From NCBI GenBank assembly GCA_021790895.1, contig JAJYFM010000022.1, positions 1 to 33,277 on the forward strand: a stretch of DNA of 33,277 bases, read 5' to 3'. Position 1 is the first letter of the stretch. The number at the start of each line of letters is the position of its first letter. A model generated the notes under the pieces. That model made no database searches. It was not told the origin of the DNA and saw only the letters and a list, made by a program, of their open reading frames with translations. The stretch is from a bacterium. Its GTDB lineage: Bacteria; Vulcanimicrobiota; Vulcanimicrobiia; Vulcanimicrobiales; Vulcanimicrobiaceae. The position numbers and the translations under genes are program-made. Shown piece by piece: positions 1 to 8,062 of this stretch.

Positions 1-97
1 TGCAAGCAAGGAAGCGGTAAAGAAACGCGCCGTGTTCATGCCTGCGATTATCTGGGCCGCGTTTTCGGATCCCTTCCGCAAGAAGAGCTGGCCTAAC
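1..97. other. Window edge, coding assignment undecided
   Basis: Three readings are open here and none can be proved from 97 bases. On the plus strand, frame 1 stays open to a TAA at 94-96, two bases before the convergent pilin gene ends; it would be the C-terminal end of a gene starting outside the window. Plus frame 2 is also open, with higher GC at third positions, but it runs to a stop at 158-160, overlapping the pilin gene by about 60 nt. On the minus strand an ATG at 37-39 opens a peptide beginning MNTARFFTASLLA, which looks like the start of a signal peptide and could be the next gene of the minus-strand operon. No function can be assigned. Confidence 0.25.
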
Positions 98-751
98 CTA
101 CGGCGCCGGCGTGTACTGCAACACGTACGTGAAATGCGTCGGCGCGGCGAGGTTCGCTAACCGAACCGTGCGCAGCGCGTGCGCGGTGGCGATCGTGACG
201 GCGAGCAAAGCGTTGCCCGCGCTCGCGCCGTCACCGAGATCGATCCTGACGTCGTGCAGCGTCGCGCCGGCGAAGAGCGGGTCGGCATCGCTTCCGCCGC
301 CGACGAGTGCCGAGAGCGCGACACTCCGCGCGGAGAGCGCGGTAATTCCGGCGTAGCTCTGCGTCGCCAGCGGCGCGCTCGCTTCGCTTGCATCGATGAC
401 GCTGCGCAGCACGCGCGCAGAATGCGTCGCATCGGCGGCGACCCAGCGGTACTCGACGACTTGTTCGGTGAGCCCGGCGGCGCGGGTCCGCAATTCAAAG
501 GCGTGTGCATCGAGGTTCGGCACACCGCTGCTGTCGGTCGCGGGAATCGTGAATCCGGTCGCCGTCTCGTTGTCGCTGCGAATCGCCGCGATCAGTGCGG
601 CGATCGCCGCGCGGTCGTTCAAATCGGCGACCGCGGTTGCGCGTGCGTGCAGTAGCCCCAAGGTCGCATTAGTGGCACCGATCAGCACCAGCGTTCCGAT
701 CCCGAGCGCAACGAGCACCTCGAGCAGCGAGAAGCCGCGTTCGCTCTCCAT
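98..751 (-). CDS. Type IV pilin-like protein (prepilin-type N-terminal methylation domain)
   Basis: The 217-residue product begins with a short charged leader ending in Gly6, followed by FSLLEVL and a hydrophobic stretch to about residue 35. This is the class III signal cut by prepilin peptidase PilD between Gly6 and Phe7. Glu is at position +5 of the mature protein, as in type IV pilins and type II secretion pseudopilins. The rest is Ala-rich and low in lysine and cysteine. The length suits a minor pilin or pseudopilin (PilV/PulJ-like) rather than a major one, but the exact subfamily cannot be told. It is the last gene of a minus-strand run and lies 29 nt after the MOSC gene. No other pilus assembly gene is visible, so its machine must be encoded elsewhere or just outside the left edge. 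Confidence 0.85.
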   Translation of the reverse strand: MESERGFSLLEVLVALGIGTLVLIGATNATLGLLHARATAVADLNDRAAIAALIAAIRSDNETATGFTIPATDSSGVPNLDAHAFELRTRAAGLTEQVVEYRWVAADATHSARVLRSVIDASEASAPLATQSYAGITALSARSVALSALVGGGSDADPLFAGATLHDVRIDLGDGASAGNALLAVTIATAHALRTVRLANLAAPTHFTYVLQYTPAP

Positions 752-780
752 GCCGACGAACGTTCCCCGTTCGAGCGGGT

Positions 781-1371
781 TTACGACCGAAGCAGTCTCT
801 CTCCCAGCGCAACCGTCCCCGGAACGAGCACCTCGCAGTAGACGCCGAACGTCGCTGCGCGATCCTGCGCGAGCGAGCGGAGTATGCCGGGGTCGACGGC
901 ATCGCTCTCGGGATCGTAGGTGATCGTCACGCAGCGCCGGATCGCCTTTGTAACCCGCAAGCGCACCCGCTCGCCGATACGCAGTTCGGCGCCGAGGAGA
1001 TCGCCTTCGCGCTGCGCGCCCACGATCGCATCGGTAACGAGATTCGGGCGAAAACGGCGCACGTCGAGCTCTCGCCCACAGATGCGCTGCGCATCCTCAA
1101 GCCACGTGGCTGTCACCAACGAGATCGGCGAATCATCGAAGTAATGCGGCGCCGCGTTCTCGCTGCGCACGAGGACACCGCGCTCCGCGGCAGCGCGCGT
1201 GGCGCTCGCCTCATCCTCGAGGCGGTGCAGTCGCTCGTCCTCTTTTCCGCGATAGGTTTTTCCGGTGCGCGCGTGTCCACTCGCGACCATCAGCGCGGCG
1301 GCGCGATCGCCGGCGATTCCGCTCGAAAGGATCTCCGCCTGCGCAAGCGATTCGCCGCGCAGGCTCTTCAC
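781..1371 (-). CDS. MOSC domain-containing protein
   Basis: The product resembles the MOSC N-terminal beta-barrel plus MOSC domain family (YcbX/mARC relatives), which handle molybdenum-cofactor sulfur or reduce N-hydroxylated substrates. Visible signs are KSLRGES near the start, GIAGDRAA, DDSPISLVT in the middle, RFRPNLV, and GVYCEVLVPGTV near the C-terminus. The annotated start is a GTG. The reading frame stays open upstream and encodes IYRYPV directly before it, which belongs to the conserved first strand of the family (YPVKS). The true start is therefore probably further upstream, overlapping the end of the DUF697 gene, perhaps at a non-standard codon such as the in-frame CTG at 1396-1398. 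It lies in the same minus-strand run as the M48 protease and the pilin; a functional link is not obvious. Confidence 0.8.
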   Translation of the reverse strand: MKSLRGESLAQAEILSSGIAGDRAAALMVASGHARTGKTYRGKEDERLHRLEDEASATRAAAERGVLVRSENAAPHYFDDSPISLVTATWLEDAQRICGRELDVRRFRPNLVTDAIVGAQREGDLLGAELRIGERVRLRVTKAIRRCVTITYDPESDAVDPGILRSLAQDRAATFGVYCEVLVPGTVALGERLLRS

Positions 1372-1400
1372 CGGATAGCGGTAGATCGCGCGAAGCAGCG

Positions 1401-2393
1401 TTACGACTCGCGCGAACGAAAGCGATCGAACAAATTGCGTCCCGCTTGTAACGCGTCGTTTTTCGTCCGAGCGTAGAGTTGCGATGCCTGCTCTTTGCTC
1501 ATCGGTCGCCCGTGCGCGATGAGGAAACTGATCCCTTCGCCGACGACGATCGTTCCGGCATAGGCGATCGCACCTTTAATCGGCACGCCCGCGACCGGCA
1601 TGAAACCAGAGAGTTCACGCGCGAGCGTCCGCCAGCCCAGGCCGCCGCCGATAATCGGCAACAACTCCCAGAGCCGTCGGAAATCCGGATCGCGCCCGTA
1701 GGTCGCCTCGATCTGCATCATCAACGCGATCTGCAAGCCGGTGATCGCGACGGTGTCGCCCGCCGACGCAACCGCGCCGAGCGCTAAGCCGAGAATCGGC
1801 ACGTGATCGACGAGCCCGCTCGCCACTGCGATCTTCACCGCATTCTTCGCTGCATCTTGAGTGATCTTCGTGGCGACGATATCGCGTAACACCGGGAAAC
1901 GCCGCCCAACAGCGACCTCGACGCCCTTTGCCGCCCGGACGAGATGCGGGAAGACATGCGCGCGCAGCGATTCCTCGCTGAGTTCGGTAAGGCTGTAGTT
2001 GCCGACTTCGCCCGCAGCCGGTATGCGCTCCGGCGCGTGGTCGCTCGTCGCGCCGACCGCGATCGCGAAAATCGGCACGCGAAGTGCGCGCAGATCCAAC
2101 AGATGCGCGTCGATAACTTGTTCTACACCACCGATATAGAGCACCGCTTTGAGCTCGCGTGTCGGCGCGCATGCCGCGGTATAGGTCTCCAAGCAACGCG
2201 CCGCGTCGGTGAGCCGCTCCCCTTCGTTGCCCGCAAGCAGTATCGAGCGTAATCTCGAGATGGCGGCCGGGTCGCCGGCGAGAACGATGCGAAACGGCAA
2301 CTGCGCGTGCGCGCGAACGCCGCGCATGTCGACCCCTTTGCGAACCATTTTCACCACGTCGGCGCCGAGCGCCGATGCGAAGTTAGCCGCCAC
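1401..2393 (-). CDS. DUF697 (YcjF-like) membrane-associated protein
   Basis: This 330-residue protein has a hydrophilic N-terminal half of unknown type. Its C-terminal half (about 150-300) matches the DUF697 pattern: an amphipathic segment with KITQDAAKNAVKIA, then hydrophobic stretches including VPILGLALGAVASAGDT, LQIALMMQIEATYGRD, and a Gly-rich part ending AYAGTIVVGEG. DUF697 domains often follow a GTPase domain or sit beside one. No GTP-binding motifs are seen here, although residues 30-120 (RIVLAGDP, AVLYIGG) could be a degenerate nucleotide-binding fold; that is inference. The gene starts with ATG inside the last 11 nt of the M48 gene, so the two are probably translationally coupled. 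The biological role of this family is not established. Confidence 0.75.
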   Translation of the reverse strand: MAANFASALGADVVKMVRKGVDMRGVRAHAQLPFRIVLAGDPAAISRLRSILLAGNEGERLTDAARCLETYTAACAPTRELKAVLYIGGVEQVIDAHLLDLRALRVPIFAIAVGATSDHAPERIPAAGEVGNYSLTELSEESLRAHVFPHLVRAAKGVEVAVGRRFPVLRDIVATKITQDAAKNAVKIAVASGLVDHVPILGLALGAVASAGDTVAITGLQIALMMQIEATYGRDPDFRRLWELLPIIGGGLGWRTLARELSGFMPVAGVPIKGAIAYAGTIVVGEGISFLIAHGRPMSKEQASQLYARTKNDALQAGRNLFDRFRSRES

Positions 2394-4404
2394 TAATCTC
2401 TCGCTGTGGATTATCGGTGTAATCGAGATAGGTCAATCCCATAAAAATCTCCAGCGGCCACGCGTGCATATCCTGAGCGTTCGCTTCGTCAACCAGCGGC
2501 AGCCCTTTGGCTTTTGCATCGGCAATGACGTCGCGGATCGCTTCGCCTTTATCGGAGGCTAGAATCGAGGCCGTGGTCACTTGGCCGGGGGTGAGGTTCT
2601 CTGCAATCATCTTGCTGTAGGAGATACCCGAGTTCCCGAAGCGTTGTTTCAACGCATAGCGGAGTGAGGCGTAACGCTGCGGTGAGGTGCCGAGGCCTAA
2701 CATCGTAATCCGCACCGAGAGTTGCCGAGAGCGCGCCATGTTGAAAAGTTGATCGGCCTTCGATCCGGCGATCGCAGCAGCGTTGACCGCATCGAGCGAT
2801 TTCTTCAAGTAGGGAAGCAACGCGTCGTAATCTTGCTTGTTGAGATCGCCATTAAAGTTCAAGCGAATCCCAACGAATTGCCGGAAAAATTCATCGAGTC
2901 GGCTGATTGCACCGTCGAGCAAGAGCGCGGATGCGCGCGAGGCATCGACTGCCCCGAGCATATCGGATTGCGAGCGCGAAAGCTCGCCAAGCATCGTCGG
3001 ATAATCGGAGAAGATTGCCGCCGACGTGCTGGGAATCGGCGACTCTTTCAACGGCGCGGAGAGATCGCGCAGAATCAACTGCTGATCTTCGAGAACGCCG
3101 AAGGTTTTCTTCGGCTCGAGCGATCCGACGCCTTGGTTCCCAACGACCGCTTGAATGTTCGCGAGCGCTAAATTGAGCGCCGCGCCCATTGCTTCGATAT
3201 TATTGCTGATCGCTGCGAGCCGCGAGCCCGGGCGTACCTGAACGTTGCCGATATTGGGGACGTCGTAATTGAGCGCGGTCATGCGCGACTGCAATGCCTT
3301 GAGTTGATTGCGCCCTTCGGCAGCGCGCGTTGAAATATTCGTTGCCGAGGATTCGAGTTGCGATTTTGCCGCAGCAAGCTCCGCGCGCAGCGGCGTCAAA
3401 TGCGGATGCAGAAGGTCGACGCCCTGCACCTGAAGTTTCTGTACCGCAGCGAGCCGCGAAAGTGCGAGCTCCTTCGCTTGCGGGTCGCCGACCGACGCGG
3501 CCTCCTCCAGCGTCTGCTCGCTCTTCGAGGTGAGGCCGAGCGCAAGTTGCATCTGTCCGAGTTTCAGCAGCGCTTCCTGGTTGTTGGGAATCTCCGGGAG
3601 CAGCGCCGAGAGTTCGCTCGCTGCAATATTGTAGCGGGCGCGGTCGGCATCGCTCAGCGCCTGCACCAGACGTTGCTGCGGCGTCACTTTCGTCGGGTCG
3701 AGCTCGGGATAACCGACGAGATGTTCCACGCGCACGTTCGATGGCGGATGGTTGGCGAGATATTTGGTAATGAGATCGCTGTGTTGCGATTCGAGCGTGC
3801 CGATATGTCGCATCATCGAAAGCATCGCTTGCGGGTCGTAACCGGCGCGCGCCATCAGCTGTAAGCCGTAGCGGTCGGCCTGTAATTCGTCGTCGCGCGA
3901 AAGCTTGGCAACGATTCCGGCCTCGGCGAGATTGCCGAATTGATAGACGAGCGGCGAGAAGAGCGATGCGATCGTGAAAAGTGCGTTGAGGACCGTTACC
4001 TTCGCCTGCATCGAAATAACGTGATTGCGTTCGATATGCCCCGTTTCGTGGCCGAGGACGCCGGCGAGCTCGTCGCTCGATTGCACGAAATCGAGCAACC
4101 CTTCGTCGACGTAGACGTATCCGCCGACCGTCGAGAATGCGTTGATATCGGGAGCGTCGATAATTTTGACGTTGTACGGCAGCTCTTTGCGTGCAACTTG
4201 CTGCCAGAGTTTCTGCGCGACGTGGTTCACCCAGCGGTTGAGCAGCGGATCGGTTTCGATGATGCTGCTGCGAACGATCTGCTCGTCCTCTTGGCGCCCC
4301 ATCTGCACCTCTTGCTGTGCCGTCATCGCTTGCGCGGGAGCCGGCATGCAGGTGAGCAGCAGGGAGAGCGTGGTGACGATGGGGAGCAGGCGGCGAAGAA
4401 ACAT
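2383..4404 (-). CDS. M48 family zinc metalloprotease with TPR-like C-terminal region (BepA-like)
   Basis: A 673-residue exported protease. A signal peptide covers about residues 1-26 (hydrophobic LLPIVTTLSLLL, then PAPAQA). The peptidase domain carries the zinc motif HETGH (His119, Glu120, His123) and the third ligand Glu173 within DDELQADRYG, the usual M48 arrangement. After about residue 240 come helical, TPR-like segments and a long coiled region. The order signal peptide, M48, helical repeats matches BepA/LoiP-type periplasmic proteases, which degrade or chaperone outer-membrane assembly clients. At 673 residues it is longer than E. coli BepA (487), the extra length lying in the C-terminal half, whose function I cannot name. 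It is the first gene of the minus-strand run and faces the min operon. Confidence 0.9.
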   Translation of the reverse strand: MFLRRLLPIVTTLSLLLTCMPAPAQAMTAQQEVQMGRQEDEQIVRSSIIETDPLLNRWVNHVAQKLWQQVARKELPYNVKIIDAPDINAFSTVGGYVYVDEGLLDFVQSSDELAGVLGHETGHIERNHVISMQAKVTVLNALFTIASLFSPLVYQFGNLAEAGIVAKLSRDDELQADRYGLQLMARAGYDPQAMLSMMRHIGTLESQHSDLITKYLANHPPSNVRVEHLVGYPELDPTKVTPQQRLVQALSDADRARYNIAASELSALLPEIPNNQEALLKLGQMQLALGLTSKSEQTLEEAASVGDPQAKELALSRLAAVQKLQVQGVDLLHPHLTPLRAELAAAKSQLESSATNISTRAAEGRNQLKALQSRMTALNYDVPNIGNVQVRPGSRLAAISNNIEAMGAALNLALANIQAVVGNQGVGSLEPKKTFGVLEDQQLILRDLSAPLKESPIPSTSAAIFSDYPTMLGELSRSQSDMLGAVDASRASALLLDGAISRLDEFFRQFVGIRLNFNGDLNKQDYDALLPYLKKSLDAVNAAAIAGSKADQLFNMARSRQLSVRITMLGLGTSPQRYASLRYALKQRFGNSGISYSKMIAENLTPGQVTTASILASDKGEAIRDVIADAKAKGLPLVDEANAQDMHAWPLEIFMGLTYLDYTDNPQREISGG

Positions 4405-4559
4405 GGAGCGGACCTCTATTGGGCTAAGGGCTTGCTTGGCGACACGATCATTCTAACGCTTAAAACGCGGGAAGAGTGGCTTGACGTTACGCTGGGATTC
4501 TGTGAGTTGGATGGGGATGGAGGCGGGAGAACGGAGAGCTTCTTGCGAGCGAGCTGTGG
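4405..4559. promoter_or_regulatory. Divergent promoter region between the M48 gene and the min operon
   Basis: This 155-nt gap separates two divergent operons and must hold both promoters. For the minus-strand gene, a TAGAAT hexamer (plus-strand 4450-4455) lies 46 nt upstream of the ATG and resembles a -10 box, with no convincing -35. For the plus strand, TTGACG at 4480-4485 could be a -35 element, but no good -10 follows at 16-18 nt. The stretch 4430-4500 is less GC-rich than its surroundings. Assignments are tentative. Confidence 0.35.
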
Positions 4560-5465
4560 ATGGGGAAGGGGTTCGCGGGAGCCCGGCGGGAACCCGCCGT
4601 CGATGACGGGACGAGCGAGGGCGTGAGCGCGTTGCTGCGCGGGCGGAGTTGGGGGATCGAGATCGCGCTGGAGGGCGGGGATCTCGGTGAGGCGCTCGCC
4701 GAACTGGAGAGTAAACTCGGCGCCGCTGAGGCGTTCTATCGCGATTGTGAGGCGACGCTGCGCTTCGGTGATATCCCGCCGAGCGAGAGCGAGCGCGAGC
4801 GTCTGCAGGTGCTCCTTGCCGGTCGCAATATCTCGCTTCGGCGCGTGCTCGGGGGCGCCGCGATCGCCGCGACCGCGGCTGCGCTCGCCGCTCCCTTCGA
4901 GGAGAGCGCCGCCGAGAACGCCGCACCGCCGACGCGCCGTGAACCGCGGCGCGGCCGGGTGCTCGAACTCTCGGAGTCGGCGCGCTCGCTGAAAGCCGAT
5001 TTCGACGGCGCCCGCGCCGATATCGCTTCCCGTCGGCGCGCCGGCGAATCGAGCGTCCGTCGACTCGATCTCAAGCGGCTCGGCGGCGAGGAGGCGCCCG
5101 CGCTGCGTCTCGTCGAGAGCGCTCCGGGAACGCTCTACCACGTCGGCACCTTGCGCGGTGGGCAATCACTGCAGCAGATCGGCAATATCGTCGTCATCGG
5201 CGACGTCAATCCCGGTGCCGAGCTCATCGCCAGCGGCGACATTCTCGTCTACGGACGGCTCGCCGGCGTTGCGCATGCCGGCGCGCAGGGTGACGTCTCG
5301 GCGCGCGTGCGAGCGCTTGAATTGGTGCCGACGCAGTTACGCATCGCAACGGCGATCGCAGCGGAGAGTTCGGCGCGACGCGGAAAGAAAGCCGAGCCGG
5401 AAACGGCGTGCGTGCGCGATGGAAAGATCGTCGTCGTTCCTTTCAGTAAAGAAGAAAGTTGGTAA
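4560..5465 (+). CDS. minC: Septum site-determining protein MinC
   Basis: MinC blocks FtsZ ring formation away from midcell and is brought to the membrane by MinD. The N-terminal part (about 22-90) matches the MinC N-domain layout: a strand WGIEIAL, then GDLGEALAELESKLG and later LLAGRNI. An Ala/Arg-rich linker covers about 95-185. The C-terminal beta-helix, which binds MinD, is clear: TLRGGQSLQQ, GNIVVIGDVNPGAEL, ASGDILVYGRLAG and HAGAQGD. The ATG at 4560 gives 301 residues. A GTG at 4623 would start directly before the MinC fold and drop 21 residues that look non-conserved; third-position GC is high between the two, so the longer form is kept with doubt. The stop is one base before the minD1 start. 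The identification also rests on the adjacent minD genes and minE. Confidence 0.9.
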   Translation: MGKGFAGARREPAVDDGTSEGVSALLRGRSWGIEIALEGGDLGEALAELESKLGAAEAFYRDCEATLRFGDIPPSESERERLQVLLAGRNISLRRVLGGAAIAATAAALAAPFEESAAENAAPPTRREPRRGRVLELSESARSLKADFDGARADIASRRRAGESSVRRLDLKRLGGEEAPALRLVESAPGTLYHVGTLRGGQSLQQIGNIVVIGDVNPGAELIASGDILVYGRLAGVAHAGAQGDVSARVRALELVPTQLRIATAIAAESSARRGKKAEPETACVRDGKIVVVPFSKEESW

Positions 5466-5466
5466 T

Positions 5467-6258
5467 GTGAGCACGCGACGTATCGTCGTAACCTCCGGTA
5501 AAGGCGGCGTCGGAAAAACCACGACGACCGCTAACCTTGGTGCCGCGTTAGCAAAACGGGGGCACCGCGTCGTGCTCGTCGATGCAGATATCGGCTTGCG
5601 AAATCTCGATTTAGTGCTCGGCCTCGAAAAGCGCATCGTCTTCGATATCGTCGAAGTCGCCGAGGGGCGCTGCCAATTGCGTCAGGCGCTCATCAAAGAC
5701 AAGCGCTTTGAATCACTCGCAATTTTGCCCGCCGCGCAAACGCGCGAAAAGGAAGCGATTACCGCCGAGCAATTCGCGAAGGTCATCGCAGGGCTCGACG
5801 AATTTGCCGACTTCGTGCTGATCGATTGCCCCGCCGGTATCGAAACCGGATTTCGTAATGCAGTCGCCGGAGCGAAAGAGGCGCTCGTCGTGACGACGCC
5901 GGAGGTCAGCGCGATTCGCGACGCCGATCGCGTCATCGGCAAGTTGCTCGAAGTGCCGATGCCGATCTCGCTGGTCATCAATCGCCTACGCCCGGAGATG
6001 GTGCGCAGCGGCGATATGCTTGCCGTCGAGGATGTCTGCGAAGTTCTCAATGCAACGCTCGTCGGCGTCATTCCCGACGACGAGGAGATCATCGATACCA
6101 CCAATCGCGGCGAGCCGATCGTGCTCGACGAAAGCAATCGTCTGCGGACGATCTACGACAAAATCGCTCGCCGCCTCGAAGGCGAGGATATTCCGATCAC
6201 GAGTTTTGAGAAGCCAACCTTCTTCAAGCGCCTCATCGGCGCGATCACGACGGGGTAA
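5467..6258 (+). CDS. minD: Septum site-determining protein MinD, first copy
   Basis: A 263-residue ParA/MinD-family ATPase starting at GTG 5467, preceded by a GAAGAAAG ribosome-binding stretch. The deviant Walker A motif GKGGVGKT is at residues 11-18, with DADIGLRNLDL at 38-48. The stretch ALIKDKRFES followed by LPAAQTREKE is close to E. coli MinD in the region that meets MinC and MinE. The C-terminus ends in FEKPTFFKRLIGAI, the amphipathic membrane-targeting helix. ATP-bound MinD dimerises on the inner membrane, recruits MinC and is released by MinE. This copy looks like the orthodox MinD. The frame is open further upstream, but that extension lies inside minC and is a shadow. A second MinD gene starts 3 nt downstream. 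Confidence 0.95.
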   Translation: MSTRRIVVTSGKGGVGKTTTTANLGAALAKRGHRVVLVDADIGLRNLDLVLGLEKRIVFDIVEVAEGRCQLRQALIKDKRFESLAILPAAQTREKEAITAEQFAKVIAGLDEFADFVLIDCPAGIETGFRNAVAGAKEALVVTTPEVSAIRDADRVIGKLLEVPMPISLVINRLRPEMVRSGDMLAVEDVCEVLNATLVGVIPDDEEIIDTTNRGEPIVLDESNRLRTIYDKIARRLEGEDIPITSFEKPTFFKRLIGAITTG

Positions 6259-6261
6259 ACC

Positions 6262-7101
6262 ATGCACGAACGTCAACCTGAAATCGAAGAAGCCGCGGTG
6301 CCTGCGGTGCGCGGCCGAGCGATCGTCATCACCTCCGGTAAAGGCGGCGTCGGCAAGACGACGACCACCGCCAATCTTGGTACGGCGTTGGCGATGCGAG
6401 GCGCGCGCGTCGCGCTGGTCGATGCCGACGTCGGTCTACGCAATCTCGACATCGTTCTCGGGCTTGAGAGCCGCGTGAAGCATCATTTGCTCGATGTCAT
6501 CGAAGGCGGAGCGACGTTGGATGAAGCGCTGGTACCTTCGAAATATAACGAGTCGCTGATGCTGCTCGCGGCGGCACAGAACCGGGAAAAAGACGAAGTC
6601 CCTACCGAGGCGATGACGGCATTGATCGAGCGTTTACGCGAACGTTTCGATTACGTGCTCGTCGATTGTCCCGCGGGAATCGAGCACGGTTTTCGCAATG
6701 CCGTCGCCGGCGCTCAGGAAGCGATCGTCGTCTGCACGCCGGAGGTTTCGGCGGTGCGCGATGTCGACCGCGTGATCGGCTTGCTCGGCAATCGCTTCAA
6801 ACCGCAACTCATCGTCAATCGCCTCCGCCCGCAACTCGTCAAGCGCGGCAAGATGCTCTCTGTTGAAGATGTGAACGCGATCTTGCGTTTGCCGTTGCTC
6901 GGCGTGATCGCTGACGAACCGGAGATCATCATCACGACGAACAAGGGGGAGCCGCTCGCGTTGCGACGCGACGCAGCTACGGGCGCTGCCTATCACGCAA
7001 TGGCGGCGAAGATCGCCGGCGAAGATGTCGCCGCTCCAACGGTCGAAGCGCGCGAATCGTTTTTTGGGCGCCTCGGCGCGTTCTTCGGAGGCAAAGCATG
7101 A
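6262..7101 (+). CDS. MinD paralog, second copy
   Basis: A 279-residue MinD-type ATPase that keeps all nucleotide-handling motifs: deviant Walker A GKGGVGKT at 26-33, DADVGLRNLDI at 53-63, and DCPAGIEHGFRNAVAGAQEA. It has an 18-residue acidic N-terminal extension absent from the first copy. It ends in an amphipathic segment, ESFFGRLGAFFGG, suited to membrane binding. The region that reads IKDKR and QTREKE in copy 1 is changed here to VPSKYNES and QNREKDEVP. Because that area contacts MinC/MinE in studied MinDs, altered partner choice is plausible; that is inference. It lies between minD1 and minE, overlapping minE by 4 nt. It is clearly a paralog rather than an assembly duplicate, as the two proteins differ along their whole length. 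Confidence 0.9.
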   Translation: MHERQPEIEEAAVPAVRGRAIVITSGKGGVGKTTTTANLGTALAMRGARVALVDADVGLRNLDIVLGLESRVKHHLLDVIEGGATLDEALVPSKYNESLMLLAAAQNREKDEVPTEAMTALIERLRERFDYVLVDCPAGIEHGFRNAVAGAQEAIVVCTPEVSAVRDVDRVIGLLGNRFKPQLIVNRLRPQLVKRGKMLSVEDVNAILRLPLLGVIADEPEIIITTNKGEPLALRRDAATGAAYHAMAAKIAGEDVAAPTVEARESFFGRLGAFFGGKA

Positions 7102-7481
7102 TCGAGTTTTTCAAACGACTCTTCGGCCCATCTGATTCCGGAGCGACCGCAAAACAGCGCTTGCAATTGGTGCTGATGACCGATCATCTCGCGCTTGCGC
7201 CCGAGATGATCGACGCGATGAAACGCGAGCTCGTTGAAGTGATCTCGCGTTACGTCGAGGTCGATCGCGAGAAAGTCGAAGTCGATTTCGAACGTCACGA
7301 CCACGCACTGGCAATGATGGCGAACGTCCCGATTCTCGGCGTCGCGCGCCCGAGCGAACGCGCGCCGGAGCGCGCGCCCGAACCTCCCGCACCGGCGGCC
7401 GCAGCCGAGCCGGTTGCCGCCGGGCCGGCGCCGTTACAGCAAAGGAAGCGACGCAAGAAAGCGCAACGCGCTCCGGCGTGA
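7098..7481 (+). CDS. minE: Cell division topological specificity factor MinE with C-terminal extension
   Basis: MinE stimulates MinD ATPase and drives pole-to-pole or midcell patterning. The 127-residue product begins MIEFFKRLFG, the amphipathic membrane-binding helix. KQRLQLVLMTDH follows, the part that contacts MinD, then the dimerisation domain: PEMIDAMKRELVEVISRYV and KVEVDFERHD. The usual MinE length is about 85-90 residues. This one carries about 40 extra: a Pro/Ala/Glu-rich linker (about 86-112) and a strongly basic end with QRKRRKKAQR. The ATG overlaps the minD2 stop (ATGA), and the gene overlaps the next start in the same way. The tail has no counterpart in the E. coli protein; binding to nucleic acid or phospholipid is a guess. 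Confidence 0.92.
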   Translation: MIEFFKRLFGPSDSGATAKQRLQLVLMTDHLALAPEMIDAMKRELVEVISRYVEVDREKVEVDFERHDHALAMMANVPILGVARPSERAPERAPEPPAPAAAAEPVAAGPAPLQQRKRRKKAQRAPA

Positions 7482-8062
7482 GTCGCGCGCTCGCGGCGAA
7501 GATCGAAGGCTTCGCATTCGAGCCTCACTTTCTAACTGAGAGCGAGGCGCGCGACCTTTTCGCGCGCCTCCTTCACGATATCGCGTGGACGCAACCGACG
7601 ATCGCGCTCTTTGGTGTACGCCGCCCCATCCCGCGCCTGGAAGCGTGGTACGGCAACCCCGACGCATCCTATCGCTACTCCGGGCTCGCGCACGAGCCGC
7701 TCCCGTGGACGCCCGAGCTCGCTGCTCTTCGCGATCGCCTCAGCGTCCATGCAGGCGCGCCCTTCAATAGCGTATTAGCGAATCTTTATCGCGATGGACG
7801 CGATTCCATCGGCTGGCATAGCGACGACGAGCGCGAATTGGGGCCGACGCCGACGATTGCCTCGCTCTCCCTCGGGGCGACGCGTCGTTTTTTCATCAAG
7901 GCCAAAGAGAGCGGCGAGCGGCATGCGTTCGACCTTTGCAACGGAAGCTTGCTGCTGATGAGCGGGGCGAGCCAGCAGTTATGGCGGCACACGGTTCCGA
8001 AAGAGCCCCACGTGCAGCACGCGCGCATCAATCTCACCTTTCGCAGTATTCTCGCACCATGA
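7478..8062 (+). CDS. AlkB-family 2-oxoglutarate/Fe(II) dioxygenase
   Basis: The 194-residue product has the AlkB (2OG-FeII oxygenase) motifs. Iron ligands are His114 and Asp116 in WHSDD and His171 in RHTVP. The 2-oxoglutarate motif RxNxTxR is present as RINLTFR (183-189). The segments NSVLANLYRDGRDSIG and ASLSLGATRRF are typical of the ALKBH2/3-like branch. Such enzymes reverse 1-methyladenine and 3-methylcytosine damage in DNA or RNA. It starts with GTG overlapping the minE stop (GTGA), and its own stop overlaps the rodA ATG (ATGA). Its place inside a division and elongation operon is unusual; the link may be co-expression only. Confidence 0.92.
   Translation: MSRALAAKIEGFAFEPHFLTESEARDLFARLLHDIAWTQPTIALFGVRRPIPRLEAWYGNPDASYRYSGLAHEPLPWTPELAALRDRLSVHAGAPFNSVLANLYRDGRDSIGWHSDDERELGPTPTIASLSLGATRRFFIKAKESGERHAFDLCNGSLLLMSGASQQLWRHTVPKEPHVQHARINLTFRSILAP

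Noticed and set aside
5158-5466. Long upstream extension of minD copy 1
   Set aside because: It overlaps the conserved C-terminal domain of MinC in another frame; the GTG at 5467 gives the standard MinD N-terminus.
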